Source: JBFHIJ01 sp041596515 (GTDB lineage: Bacteria; Bacteroidota; Ignavibacteria; Kapaibacteriales; UBA2268). From it: a stretch of 64,000 bases of DNA. This document shows, one piece after another, positions 9,365-19,900 of this stretch. The notes under the pieces are model-generated. The model was not told the DNA's origin and ran no database searches. It worked only from the letters and a program-made list of their open reading frames with translations. Each line of letters opens with the position of its first letter. The first letter of the stretch is position 1. The translations under genes were made by a program, and so were the position numbers. The stretch covers positions 70,426 to 134,425 of the forward strand of contig JBFHIJ010000005.1 in assembly GCA_041596515.1 (NCBI GenBank). Direction: 5' to 3'.

Positions 9365-10006
9365 TTAAAAAGAATTAGCAATATCAATAATAATTGGCTT
9401 AAGTCCACTAAAAAAGAACTCCACAGCAATTACCATTACTATCAATCCCATAAGACGCATCATTACTTTATTGCCGGTATCGCCAAGAAGTTTTATTATT
9501 TTGCTGGAGCCCCATAATATAAAGAAGGTTAGCAGGCAAATAGTAAAAATGACACCAAAAAGAACAGCCTTCATTTCATAATTTACGGCATCTTGCATCA
9601 GCACAATTGAGTTTGTGATAGAGCCCGGACCTGCTATCATAGGAATAGCTAATGGGGTAATTGAAATATCATCAATATATTCCCTAACCTCACTTTTTTG
9701 CAATTTCACTTTAGTTAGTTGAGCTTGAAGCATATCCTTACCCATAATAAAGAATATAATCCCACCTACAATGCGAAAACTGTTGACAGAAATGCCAAAA
9801 AGATTAAACATCAACTGACCGCTAAGAGCAAAGCCGACTAAGGAGAAAAATGCAACAATTAGTGCTTTTTGAGCCGTTTTTTTTCTTTGAGTTGGCGAGA
9901 GGTTAGAAGTCATGGTCATAAAGACAGGCATTACACCTAATGGATTTATTAGAGTAAAATAAGATGTGAAACTTAAGATAGCAAAAGTAATCGGATCGTT
10001 GTGCAT
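9365..10006 (-). CDS. MarC-family integral membrane protein
   Basis: This is an inner-membrane protein of 213 residues in the MarC/UPF0056 family, whose physiological role is unsettled. The start at 10006 follows a GAGG site by about six bases and gives MHNDPITFAILSFTSYFTL; the longer frame adds 17 unlikely residues. About six hydrophobic segments are visible, with the family signatures NPLGVMPVF and PLAIPMIAGPGSI. It stands alone, with gene-free sequence on both sides. No substrate or phenotype should be inferred from the Mar name. Confidence 0.9.
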   Translation of the reverse strand: MHNDPITFAILSFTSYFTLINPLGVMPVFMTMTSNLSPTQRKKTAQKALIVAFFSLVGFALSGQLMFNLFGISVNSFRIVGGIIFFIMGKDMLQAQLTKVKLQKSEVREYIDDISITPLAIPMIAGPGSITNSIVLMQDAVNYEMKAVLFGVIFTICLLTFFILWGSSKIIKLLGDTGNKVMMRLMGLIVMVIAVEFFFSGLKPIIIDIANSF

Positions 10007-10473
10007 CGATACCTCATTCAAAATATATTGCATAAAACGGATTCCAATAAAACACATAAATAGGACTTATCTTATATAAGTTTTTATCCTGACAGGCAAT
10101 TAATTGTAATATATAATATATTGCATAAATATTTCACGACACAGATAGCGTTTGCTAATGCACTGAGACTGGATACACGTATAATCATCATGAAAAATCC
10201 GGGATTAATATCTTTAATGTGGCATGCTGATTTTTATACAAAGTACCTAACGTAAAGGCAGAGCATGTAGTAACCTGAACCTTTTAAAAAATGAATTGAG
10301 TAATTGTAAAGACGGTGTACTTTGCTTAGCTGGTCTGACTCTATTTCAAAAATTACCTTTTTCTTGAAGTTTTTACTATAGTGTGTTCGTACTGGAAAAT
10401 ATACATATTATTATTCTCTTTCCATATATCTTTCCTCGAATTTGTCAACCTATTTCAGGCAATGACCAAGTCT
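10007..10473. other. Gene-free region between the MarC gene and the PAS kinase
   Basis: This is about 470 bases of AT-rich sequence between two minus-strand genes. It must hold the MarC promoter and the 3' end of the kinase transcript. I see no convincing hairpin with a U-tract, no open frame and no repeat. Confidence 0.5.
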
Positions 10474-13143
10474 TTATTTGGTTCTTAGTAGATATCTTTT
10501 AGGAAACTTGCAGTAAAAAGTGCTGCCTTTTCCTTCTTCCGTTTCAAATGACAATTCTCCATTAATTTTAGAGACGCAGTTTTTAGTGACTGTAAGTCCT
10601 AAGCCTGTCCCGGGAACTAAACCCCCTGTCTGGTTTCCTCTGTAGAATGGTGCAAATATCATTTCTTGTTCGCAGTCAGGTATTCCACAACCAAAATCCT
10701 GAACAGCAATAATAATAGTACCCTCTAATTCTTCAGACTTTATGATAACTTTAGAGTCTTTAGGCGAATACTTAACAGCATTGAGCACAAGATTATAAAC
10801 AGACAGACGAGTTAGTCTTAAATCTGTATAAAGAGTTGGATCTTCTATAGTATTGATGTATTTAATTTTATGATTATATCCATCAATTATTTCTATTTCT
10901 TTTGCTACTTTCTCTATGCAGTTTTCTAGATTGAAAAGAGAAGGAACAAAAGTATAATCACCTTTATTATGGAAGACCATATCTAATGTGTTATCCAGCA
11001 GCCCTGTCATCGCATTTGACGCCTTCAATATCTTATCAATATGCTTGCCAAGCTTTGCATCATCAGACATATTAGCCAAACGCTCTATAATATAAGCAGA
11101 GGACATAATAACAGTAAGAGGAGTTCTATATTCATGAGAAATCATATCTATAAATCGAGATTTCAATTCGCCGGACTCCTGCTCTGACTCCAGACTTTTG
11201 GAAACTTCAAGTTGTGCTTTTACCAGTTGAGCCCTCAGCTTCTGATTTCTTATATTTTCATCTTGTAGTGAGCTTATAGTTTGTTTCAACTTATTAGTTT
11301 TTGTTTCAACTTTTGTTTCTAATTCCTCAGTTTTATACTGTAAATCTCTGTGCATTAGTTCCTTGTCTGTGATATCTACTAAAACAATATTGTAACCTGT
11401 ATCTTCGCTTAAGTTTTGCTTTGCAGCAATATTCATTCTTACATGTAAAAGATTTCCGCCGTGATCTATGGCATCAACATCTAAGTTTTTCAGCTTATTT
11501 ACTTGCTCTAGTTGTAGAGCATTGCTTTCACTAAATATAAATTCCTGTAAATTCTTACCTAGTATGTCTTCTTCCTGATACCCTAATGTGTCCAAAAGAA
11601 ACTTACTGACTGTTTTGATAACATAATTGGAATCAGTAGTGATAAGCATCGCAGGAATAGATTGATATAAGGAATCAATCTCATTTTGTTTTGCCTGAAA
11701 AGCTTTTTCAGTGATTCTTAGTTTTGTGATATCTTGCGTAAAACCTACTATTCTTTTGGGATTTCCGCTATAATCCCTTTCTAATTTGCCTTCTATGTGT
11801 AATACTTTTGTATTACCTTTTCCGGTAACAACTTTACATTCAAGAGTTTGTAAGGTTTCATTGTTTTTTACTCTTGAAAAGAAACGAAGGGTTTTGAATT
11901 TATCATTTGGAACTATAGTCTTAATAAATTGTTTAAATCCAATTTGAGGTATGTCCACATCAAAGATTCTTTTAGTTTCATCAGAGTACTTAAAACTTTC
12001 AGTTGTTATATCGTAAAACCAGCTACCTGTGCATGAAAGCCTTTGAGTTTCTTGTAAAACTTCCTCATTCCTGTAAATATGTTCAACTTTAGCTAACGAT
12101 GAGTCTTCAACGCTTATGCTGGAGACTAAAACCGGACGGCTATAGTCATCTACCAATTTAGTATTAGTTTTATGTCTCGAGACTATGCCTTTAGAATTAC
12201 GAAAAGTTAAAGCATAATCTGATATAGATTTTTCTTTTAAAACTTTCTGAACGAGAGTCTCACGATCTTCAGGGTACTGATAAAATTTGGTTATGTTGTC
12301 ACCTAATAAATTTTCTTTTGACTCACCAAAAGAAAATTTAACAGAGTCAGAAATATCTAAAATCTTACCTTCAATATCAGTTACACAGATAATATCTTTA
12401 TGTGAATTCATTTCAAACTGAGAAGGCTCTTCTATTTTTACATACAACTTGTTTCCTAAATACTCAAATGGTTGCATATTGTTGCACTTGGGTGCAAGTT
12501 TACTGACAAAAGTATCTTCAAAAACTCTTTCAGGTATTTTAAAATTGCTACAGAGCAGTTTTTTATCTTCACTATAAATTGCAATCTCCTGAGGTAACAT
12601 TTTAATAAAGTATGTTAAAAATGCTATTTGATCACTTACAAAGGAGAGTTGCTTGTTTATTGGCTTTTTTGTGCTGTTGGCAAGTAATTTTAAATATTCA
12701 AACTCTTTATGTTTGAACTTACTTACATTTGTACTTATGCAGACTACAAGTGTTTCTTTTTCTTCCATTAAGGGTACAAGCTTTATTTCTCTCCATATCG
12801 TATTGTTTGCATTGATAAAAAATTCTATTGCCGGCAATTCCACAACATTGCCTCCCAGTGCTTCTTTGAATTTGTCATCTATGTCTATATAGTCTAAGCG
12901 TAAATCTGACTTTATATTATAATTTTCTTCAAATTCAATATCTAAAGAGTTAGAGAGCAGAATGTTCCCGTCTGAATCGAATATATCTATTTGTGATTTT
13001 GCATAAAAGAATATATCAAAACAACTCGCACCTAAGACTCCGGGGCAAGTTATTGTAGATTTGCTGTTTATTTCAGCCATTGCACTTTTATACTTAGGAA
13101 AAACTTTTACAGTACCACCTAATTTATTTTTTGATATTTTCAT
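10474..13143 (-). CDS. Soluble PAS-domain sensor histidine kinase
   Basis: This is an 889-residue sensor kinase without a signal peptide or membrane span, so it probably senses a cytoplasmic cue. The first 600 residues are a series of PAS-like domains, including FQYPEDRE-type and GSWFYDITTE-type segments and a clear SIPAMLITTD...GKNLQEFIF unit. A coiled coil follows, then HisKA with the acceptor histidine in ISHEYRTPLTV (around residue 670), and the ATPase domain with NAVKYSP, DFGCGIPD and GTGLGLTV. There is no receiver domain and no adjacent regulator. PAS cofactors cannot be judged. Confidence 0.92.
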   Translation of the reverse strand: MKISKNKLGGTVKVFPKYKSAMAEINSKSTITCPGVLGASCFDIFFYAKSQIDIFDSDGNILLSNSLDIEFEENYNIKSDLRLDYIDIDDKFKEALGGNVVELPAIEFFINANNTIWREIKLVPLMEEKETLVVCISTNVSKFKHKEFEYLKLLANSTKKPINKQLSFVSDQIAFLTYFIKMLPQEIAIYSEDKKLLCSNFKIPERVFEDTFVSKLAPKCNNMQPFEYLGNKLYVKIEEPSQFEMNSHKDIICVTDIEGKILDISDSVKFSFGESKENLLGDNITKFYQYPEDRETLVQKVLKEKSISDYALTFRNSKGIVSRHKTNTKLVDDYSRPVLVSSISVEDSSLAKVEHIYRNEEVLQETQRLSCTGSWFYDITTESFKYSDETKRIFDVDIPQIGFKQFIKTIVPNDKFKTLRFFSRVKNNETLQTLECKVVTGKGNTKVLHIEGKLERDYSGNPKRIVGFTQDITKLRITEKAFQAKQNEIDSLYQSIPAMLITTDSNYVIKTVSKFLLDTLGYQEEDILGKNLQEFIFSESNALQLEQVNKLKNLDVDAIDHGGNLLHVRMNIAAKQNLSEDTGYNIVLVDITDKELMHRDLQYKTEELETKVETKTNKLKQTISSLQDENIRNQKLRAQLVKAQLEVSKSLESEQESGELKSRFIDMISHEYRTPLTVIMSSAYIIERLANMSDDAKLGKHIDKILKASNAMTGLLDNTLDMVFHNKGDYTFVPSLFNLENCIEKVAKEIEIIDGYNHKIKYINTIEDPTLYTDLRLTRLSVYNLVLNAVKYSPKDSKVIIKSEELEGTIIIAVQDFGCGIPDCEQEMIFAPFYRGNQTGGLVPGTGLGLTVTKNCVSKINGELSFETEEGKGSTFYCKFPKRYLLRTK

Positions 13144-13461
13144 TGTGACAAAAATATTTATACTTAAAACTACTTATTATCTTAGGTATTTAAATATATA
13201 AAAATAATCGATACTTTTACAACTATTTAATTTAGTTCTATCTATATTGCAGGTATAATAGTCATATTTAGAGCGTTTATTGAAGGAATATTTTTATTTT
13301 ATCTTACAGCCATGACTTGACAGTAGTTTAAATATAGATGAACTTTAAATTAATACAGCTAAAAGCAACAAAGGTTTTTCAGACTTTTATTTTTTACAAG
13401 GTTTGACTATATTTAGTTATTGATTTTATACATTTATAAATTTTAACGGATATAAAGAATC
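13144..13461. other. Gene-free divergent promoter region
   Basis: These 318 AT-rich bases lie between the PAS kinase (minus) and the acetate-CoA ligase (plus). No open frame, repeat or hairpin stands out. Promoters for both genes are expected here, but I cannot place them. Confidence 0.5.
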
Positions 13462-15516
13462 ATGATAGCAAAAGAGCTTATAGCTCCTAAAAGCATTGCA
13501 GTGATAGGTGCTTCTAATGATGATAAAAAGCCCGGTGGTAAGATTTTAAAAAATCTGATTTCTGAAAATTTTGCTGGTAAGCTTTACCCTGTCAACCCAA
13601 AAGAAACTGAAATTCAAGGTTTAGACTGCATACAAAACCCTGCAGATTTGCCTCAAACTGATCTTGCAGTTTTAGCAATTCCTGCTAAATTCTGTCTTGA
13701 TACTATCAACCTACTTATCAATGAAAAAGGAACTAGAGGATTTATTATTCTTTCTGCCGGCTTCAGTGAAATGGGTGATGAAGGTAAAAAATTGGAACAA
13801 GACATAGCTGATGCCGTTACTGCAGTGGGTGGTACTTTGATAGGGCCTAACTGTATTGGTGTTTTGAATACTAATTATGCCGGTGTGTTTGCCGGACCTA
13901 TTCCTAAATTAGATACAAAAGGTATTGATTTTGCTTCAGGTTCCGGTGCTACTGCGGTATTTATTGTTGAAGCAGCAATGACTCGCGGGCTTTCTTTCTC
14001 ATCTTTGTATTCAGTGGGTAATAGTGCTCAGACAGGTGTAGAAGAAGTACTGCAATACTGGGATGAAACATTCGATCCTGAAACAAGCTCAAAAGTTAAA
14101 CTTCTCTACGTTGAGCAAATCCATAAACCTGAAATGCTTTTGAAACACGCAGCTTCTCTTATCAGCAAAGGTTGCAAGATTGCAGCTATAAAAGCTGGAA
14201 CCACTGAAGCAGGCTCTAGAGCAGTCTCTTCGCATACAGGTGCACTGGCTGGCTCTGACTCTGCTGTAGATGCTTTATTCAAAAAAGCCGGTATTGTTCG
14301 CTGCTATAGCAGAATGGAACTTATTCATGTGGCACAAGTCTTTACTCGACCTGAACTTCAAGGTAAAAACATTGCTATTATTACTCACGCAGGTGGCCCT
14401 GGCGTAATGCTTACTGATGCTCTTGCAAAAGGCAATATGGATGTACCTCACATAGAAGGTGCTGCTGCTGCTGAACTTTTAGGCAAATTATTCCATGGCT
14501 CTTCTGTTGCGAATCCTATTGACTTCTTGGCAACCGGCACTGCTGAACACTTAGGTATGATCTTAGACTATGTAGATCAAAAATTTGATAATATAGATGG
14601 TGCTGCGGTAATCTTTGGTACTACCGGTTTATTTGATGTTACCGAAGTATATGATGTGCTGGACGATAAAATGAGCACTTGTAAAAAGCCAATCTATCCA
14701 ATTCTTCCTTCTATTGTTTTAGCCGAAAAAGAAGTAGAACATTTTGTTTCTAAAGGCAGAAACTTCTTCCCGGATGAAGTAGAATTAGGAAATGCTTTAG
14801 CAAAAGTATACCACACTCCAAAACCGGAATTAAATGTAGCTCTACCTGAAGTTGATAAAGCTGCAATCAGAAAATTAATTGACGAAAATAAAGAAGGTTA
14901 TATAAGCCCTGAGTCAGTCCAAGCTTTATTAGATGCAGCAGGAATTCCTCGCGCAGCTGAAATTGTAGTAGATAAAAAAGAAGATGCTGTGAAAGCTATT
15001 GAAACTATCAAATTCCCTCTTGTGATGAAAGTAGTTGGCCCTGTACACAAGTCAGATGTGGGCGGTGTAGCTCTTAATATCAAATCACAGGAAGATGTAG
15101 AAGCTAATTTCGAAAAAATGATGCAGATAAAAGACGCAGTAGGCGTGCTTATGCAACCAATGCTTAGCGGTCAGGAATTGTTCGTAGGTGCTTCTTATGA
15201 AGATACTTTCGGACATTTAATCCTTGCAGGTATGGGCGGCATCTTCATCGAAGTGCTAAAAGATGTGTCAAATGCACTTTCTCCTGTAAGCAAAACTGAA
15301 GCTACAGATATGATCACTTCACTAAAATCATATAAAATGATTGAAGGTGTAAGAGGTCAGGAAGGAGTAAATCAAGAAATCTTTGCGGATATAATATGCA
15401 GACTTTCTGCACTTTTAGAAGCTGCTCCTGAGATCAAAGAAATGGATTTAAATCCGCTTCTTGGCAAAGCCGATCAGGTAATTGCCGTAGATGCAAGAGT
15501 AAGAATAGAAAAGTAG
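13462..15516 (+). CDS. Acetate--CoA ligase (ADP-forming), fused alpha-beta
   Basis: This enzyme interconverts acyl-CoA, ADP and phosphate with the free acid, CoA and ATP, so it can make ATP from acetyl-CoA in one step. The 684 residues hold a CoA-binding Rossmann domain (about 1-130, SIAVIGASND), a ligase domain with the likely phospho-histidine H258 in SSHTGALAGSD, and a C-terminal ATP-grasp domain (from about 465, with FPLVMKVVGPVHKSD). Alpha and beta parts are fused, as in many anaerobes. The acyl substrate is not certain. It is monocistronic, closed by a terminator shared with dapA. Confidence 0.9.
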   Translation: MIAKELIAPKSIAVIGASNDDKKPGGKILKNLISENFAGKLYPVNPKETEIQGLDCIQNPADLPQTDLAVLAIPAKFCLDTINLLINEKGTRGFIILSAGFSEMGDEGKKLEQDIADAVTAVGGTLIGPNCIGVLNTNYAGVFAGPIPKLDTKGIDFASGSGATAVFIVEAAMTRGLSFSSLYSVGNSAQTGVEEVLQYWDETFDPETSSKVKLLYVEQIHKPEMLLKHAASLISKGCKIAAIKAGTTEAGSRAVSSHTGALAGSDSAVDALFKKAGIVRCYSRMELIHVAQVFTRPELQGKNIAIITHAGGPGVMLTDALAKGNMDVPHIEGAAAAELLGKLFHGSSVANPIDFLATGTAEHLGMILDYVDQKFDNIDGAAVIFGTTGLFDVTEVYDVLDDKMSTCKKPIYPILPSIVLAEKEVEHFVSKGRNFFPDEVELGNALAKVYHTPKPELNVALPEVDKAAIRKLIDENKEGYISPESVQALLDAAGIPRAAEIVVDKKEDAVKAIETIKFPLVMKVVGPVHKSDVGGVALNIKSQEDVEANFEKMMQIKDAVGVLMQPMLSGQELFVGASYEDTFGHLILAGMGGIFIEVLKDVSNALSPVSKTEATDMITSLKSYKMIEGVRGQEGVNQEIFADIICRLSALLEAAPEIKEMDLNPLLGKADQVIAVDARVRIEK

Positions 15517-15537
15517 AAAACCTTATTAGAAGTTAAA

Positions 15538-15578
15538 AAAAAGCTGCTGAAGAAAAATTGATTCTCCGGCAGCTTTTT
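15538..15578. terminator. Bidirectional terminator between the acyl-CoA ligase gene and dapA
   Basis: AAGCTGC (15541-15547) pairs with GCAGCTT (15569-15575). A-rich sequence stands on the left and T-rich on the right, so the hairpin can serve both convergent genes. Confidence 0.8.
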
Positions 15579-15612
15579 ATATATTTGAGATATTATAATA
15601 TCTTAGAATAAC

Positions 15613-16506
15613 TTATTTAACTAAACCTGCTTCCTGCAAAGCTTTTGCAAGTAGCTCTTTGTTTTGCGGTAAAATAGGCAATAAAGGCTGGCGGAAGTTT
15701 TCTTCGCAGTAGCCCAGCATAGCCATTATAGTTTTTACCGGAACGGGATTAGTCTCTACGAAATCAAGTGCCATTAGGTCTAAGAGTTCGTATTGAGTTT
15801 TAACAGCTTTTTTGAAATTACCGTTTAGAGCAGCTCTTATTGCATCTCCATATTTTCTTGGAGCATAATTAGCTATCACAGAGATAATCCCGGCAGCACC
15901 CATCATAATTGCCGGCAAAGCTAAAGAGTCATCGCCACAATAAAGGAGGAAATCTTTCGGAGCATATTTTATAATTTGCATCATCTGTTCCAAATCACCT
16001 GAAGCTTCTTTGGTCGCATATACATTTGGAACTTCTTCTGCAATTTTGATTTGAGTTTCAGCTTCTATATTGATACCACTACGAGAAGGAACATTATAAA
16101 TAATCAAAGGTAAGTCAACAGTTTCGGAAACAGCAAGGAAATGGTGAAAGAGCCCCTCTTGCGAAGGTTTGTTATAATAAGGAGCAACAAGTAACGCACC
16201 AGCTGCACCATGCTCTTTAGCAATAAGAGTCATATCGATAGTTTGCTGAGTGTTATTTGATCCCGTACCTGCTATTATCGGCACTCTTCCTGCTGAATAT
16301 TCTACAGCTTGGATAATAAGAGACATTTTCTCTTTAGCTGTCAAAGTAGCACTTTCACCTGTAGAGCCACCGACTAAAATCGCTTCTACACCACTTTCGA
16401 TTTGGAAATCAATAATTCTTTTAAGAGCATCGAAGTCAATCGTTAAATCTTTTTTAAAAGGTGTAATTAAAGCAGGTATAGTCCCTTTCAGTTGCTTTAT
16501 ATCCAT
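15613..16506 (-). CDS. dapA: 4-hydroxy-tetrahydrodipicolinate synthase
   Basis: This enzyme condenses pyruvate and aspartate semialdehyde, the first committed step towards diaminopimelate and lysine. Its 297 residues form the usual TIM barrel. The Schiff-base lysine is K166 (YATKEASG), Y137 lies in IIYNVPSRSG, and GGSTGES matches the substrate-binding loop. Length is normal. The start at 16506 is supported by the sequence CAGGGGAAAAG just upstream. The next pathway gene, dapB, lies 22 kb away, so the pathway is dispersed. N-acetylneuraminate-lyase relatives are less likely given the motifs. Confidence 0.95.
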   Translation of the reverse strand: MDIKQLKGTIPALITPFKKDLTIDFDALKRIIDFQIESGVEAILVGGSTGESATLTAKEKMSLIIQAVEYSAGRVPIIAGTGSNNTQQTIDMTLIAKEHGAAGALLVAPYYNKPSQEGLFHHFLAVSETVDLPLIIYNVPSRSGINIEAETQIKIAEEVPNVYATKEASGDLEQMMQIIKYAPKDFLLYCGDDSLALPAIMMGAAGIISVIANYAPRKYGDAIRAALNGNFKKAVKTQYELLDLMALDFVETNPVPVKTIMAMLGYCEENFRQPLLPILPQNKELLAKALQEAGLVK

Positions 16507-16571
16507 GCTTTTCCCCTGTTATATTTATTTATTTCAATTTGTGTTCAAATATTTTTGGCTAAAAAACTAGT

Positions 16572-16602
16572 CTAAAGGTATATATATGTCCTTAAAGTAC
16601 AA
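16572..16602 (-). promoter_or_regulatory. Probable dapA promoter, Bacteroidota type
   Basis: On the minus strand, TTG (16602-16600), a 19-base spacer and TACCTTTAG approximate TTG-N19/20-TAnnTTTG. The implied leader is about 60 bases. Pattern only. Confidence 0.4.
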
Positions 16603-16917
16603 TTTAATCAATCATTTGGTAAATAAAAACACATTTTTAAAATATATTAACGGATGTATGGAATTTCTGACTAAATATAGACATCACGCGTCTGTTAGTA
16701 TGAAGAGATGAACTGAATTTCAAATAGTCTATCTTGTTGATAATAAAAGAAATAGAGATGTTTTGTAATTCTTATGTATCTATTATGGCACGATAATTGG
16801 ACATTGGCAAAAAAAACTATTTAAGAAAATATTTTTTTTACCGATGATTGAATTAGCTAGCTCTTTTTAAAATAAAGCAATTAAGTACTTAAAATAATAA
16901 ATACCTCGGAGGTATCG
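16603..16917. other. Gene-free upstream region of the giant surface protein gene
   Basis: This is about 315 bases of AT-rich sequence that presumably holds the promoter of the gene starting at 16918. A strong CGGAGG ribosome-binding site stands directly before that ATG. No repeat or hairpin is evident. Confidence 0.5.
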
Positions 16918-19900
16918 ATGAGTTATTCTTCTACCAAACAAGTAGGCAGATTTTTTCTCGCCTCTTTGTTCCTGCTATTGTTCGCCGGCTTAGAGCTAAG
17001 CGCACAATATTACGAATTTTCTTTACTCCAAAGGAGAAGATTTGATCAGATCGATGTTGAAGTATGGGCAAAAGCACAGCAAACCGGAGCTCCTGAAGTG
17101 GGTAACTCCTCGCTCGTATTGAAATATAATACTGCTTTTTTGACTCCTGCCGCTACTCAAGACTTGAACGTAACGGACAGCATTGCGTTCAATATTAACC
17201 AAACCAATCCGATTGTAACTCTGAACTCCGGTTTTAGCCAATCAGTAAATGGCTACAATCCACTTAGCTCTAGATCCTACGGTATGGGGTATTATGCTTT
17301 AGAGGTAAACCTTGCTAGTCTTGGCCAAGGGGGCATGTCTCCTTCAGAAGCCGGAAAAGGTAGTTTCTTAGGGAAACTGACTTTTGATATTACAGGTAGC
17401 CCAGATCAAAACTCCTTAACAAATATAGCTTGGAGTGATAATACGCTTCCGGGTGAAATTCAAGTGTTTGATAAAGACTCCAATAGTATTAAATCGAATA
17501 TTACTTTTACTGATCCTGGCTCTTACAATGTGCTGGGTGTTACTATGTTATCTCCGAATAAATATGGTCAGGTAGTAGACAGAGACGCAGATTATGATGC
17601 TCTTGCCGGAGATTACGCTAGTGGAGGTTATCCTATATATTTTGAACGTAGCGTAAACCCAACTATATATACTGCTCCCGTTGATGAAGATTTGGCGTAT
17701 ATGTTCCAATACTCACTCAATAACGGCGGCACATGGACTGAGATAGGTCGTGTAGCAGAAACTGATCAGCCATCTACAACAGTAGGTAACGATGACTCTT
17801 ATACTTCAGGTGAAATTTTCAATCCTAATGTAGGTACATCTTACACTATTACTACACAAAATGGCGAACAAATAGATAATGCAAATTATAGAGATCCTCT
17901 TAGAGTCGTCTGGGCAAAAAATCCTTTCTTTGTAGAAAGATCTGAGCAGGCAAGACTCAAAATTATTAAGCTTTCCGGCTCTAACTCAGCAGTTATAACT
18001 AACAGAAATCAAGATGTTTATAATGATATAAATGATGATAAATATGTACTTGGTCGTTTGTTCTTTTTGCAGTTAGACGGTAAGTCAGAATATTTAGTAA
18101 CTAATGATGACTTTAGCAACTCTACTCAGCTGACTGTAGAAACGTGGGTTAATCTAAATGAATATCAGACGGATGGTTCGGAACCGGGCATAGTAGTGTC
18201 AAGTGGTGGCGTAAATGCTGCTCCTATTCATGGCTCTAACGAAGGAGCCTGGATGCTTTACCTAAAAGATGGTAAAATCCCGGCTTTCCGTGCAAGAGAA
18301 ATAGAAGGCAGAGGGGATAATGGCTATATCGGAACTGTGCAAGCATATTACTTAGATACATTAACAGCGGCTTCGGACATTGAGCCATTAAATAACTCTC
18401 ATGCCAGCAACTGGGTTCATCTTGCTGCCACAGTGAATAATAATACTATTAGGTTATATGTCAATGGCGAATTGGCCGATGAGGTAGTCAATAATAATGC
18501 GACTAACATCAGAATGCTTACTACAAGCCACCCTGTATGGGTTGGTGTAAATCCTAACGGTGGCATAGAAACAAATGATTATCTTCATGCCGGAATCAAA
18601 AGTGTAAGAGTTTGGAGAATTGCTCTAACTCAAGAAGAATTAAGAGCCAGAGTAAGTGGTGTACTTAATCCGACTGATGTAAGCACTTATGGTGATGTAA
18701 GAAGGGGGCTTCAGATGTACTTTACGTTTGAAGGTGAGCATGCCGATCAGGCAACTGACGTAACATATCAGGGCAGTAACGAAGATCCTGACTTCTATAC
18801 AGAAGGTACAGTTGACAACTTTGGTATGACGTACAGACCTGACCAACCACACATTAGACTTACAAGTCCGGTAGCAGGAGCAGGCGTTTCTAATAAGTTA
18901 GGTAAAAATTTTGAAATTCGTTGGGTAGCTTACGGTCTTGGTGATTTGACTGCCAGCGGAACAAATGATGTAGAAATAGAGTACTCACTTGACCAGTCTA
19001 ACTGGTTCTACTCAGAGAATGCAGACGGTGTAGCGATTGGTGGTGCAGACGCCCCTGATGTTGAGCCGGGAAATGCTATATGGGAACCTTATGAAAACGA
19101 AAATTCAAGTGCAAATTTACGCACGATAATCCCTTATACAAAAACAGTCTATCTAAGAGCCAGAGGAACAAAAGCTAATACGCAAGATAATCTAATGGAT
19201 ATGGTAGGCCCTTTTACTGTTGCTCCGTATTTCGCTATTAAAAAAGAAGAAGGTGCTATCCTTTTATTGGAAGACAATGCCGGCATGAATATCACAGGCG
19301 ACAAAGTCTTCATTGAAGCGTGGATTAGACCTTATAGATTCCCTACTGTATCTGAAGAAATATTCCCAATTATTACTAAAGCTGACAGTACTGCTGATAT
19401 GCTTCATTATAGCTTTGACTTGAGAAGTGACGGTAGATTGCAGCTTAAGCTCTCTACTGCAGACGGTGGAGTAAGAACTGCCATAAGTGATGCTTCCTAT
19501 GCTTTAGAAAGACCTAATTCAGTATCTGCAGATTCTGTATGGACGCACGTAGCTGTTTTTGCAAATATGAATGGCGGAAGTGGACAATCAGAAGTAATAT
19601 TCTATGTAGACGGAATAGCCCAAAGAGCTGATTCAGTTACTACCCAGCTTGGTACTGATTTAAGTCTAAACAGCTTAAACTCATACCCTACATTTATAGG
19701 GTACTCTCCTTATATGAATGTGACGTATGACAATCAACCTGTAATTGATGCAAAACAAACTGAAAATGTTGTGCTTACAGGAAATATCAATTCAGGTACG
19801 CCTGTTGCTACTGAAAGGAACTTTACCGGTACTATATATGATAAAGATTATAACACTCATACGTTTGATTTCAATCTATTGAAAACTGCAAATGCTCGTG

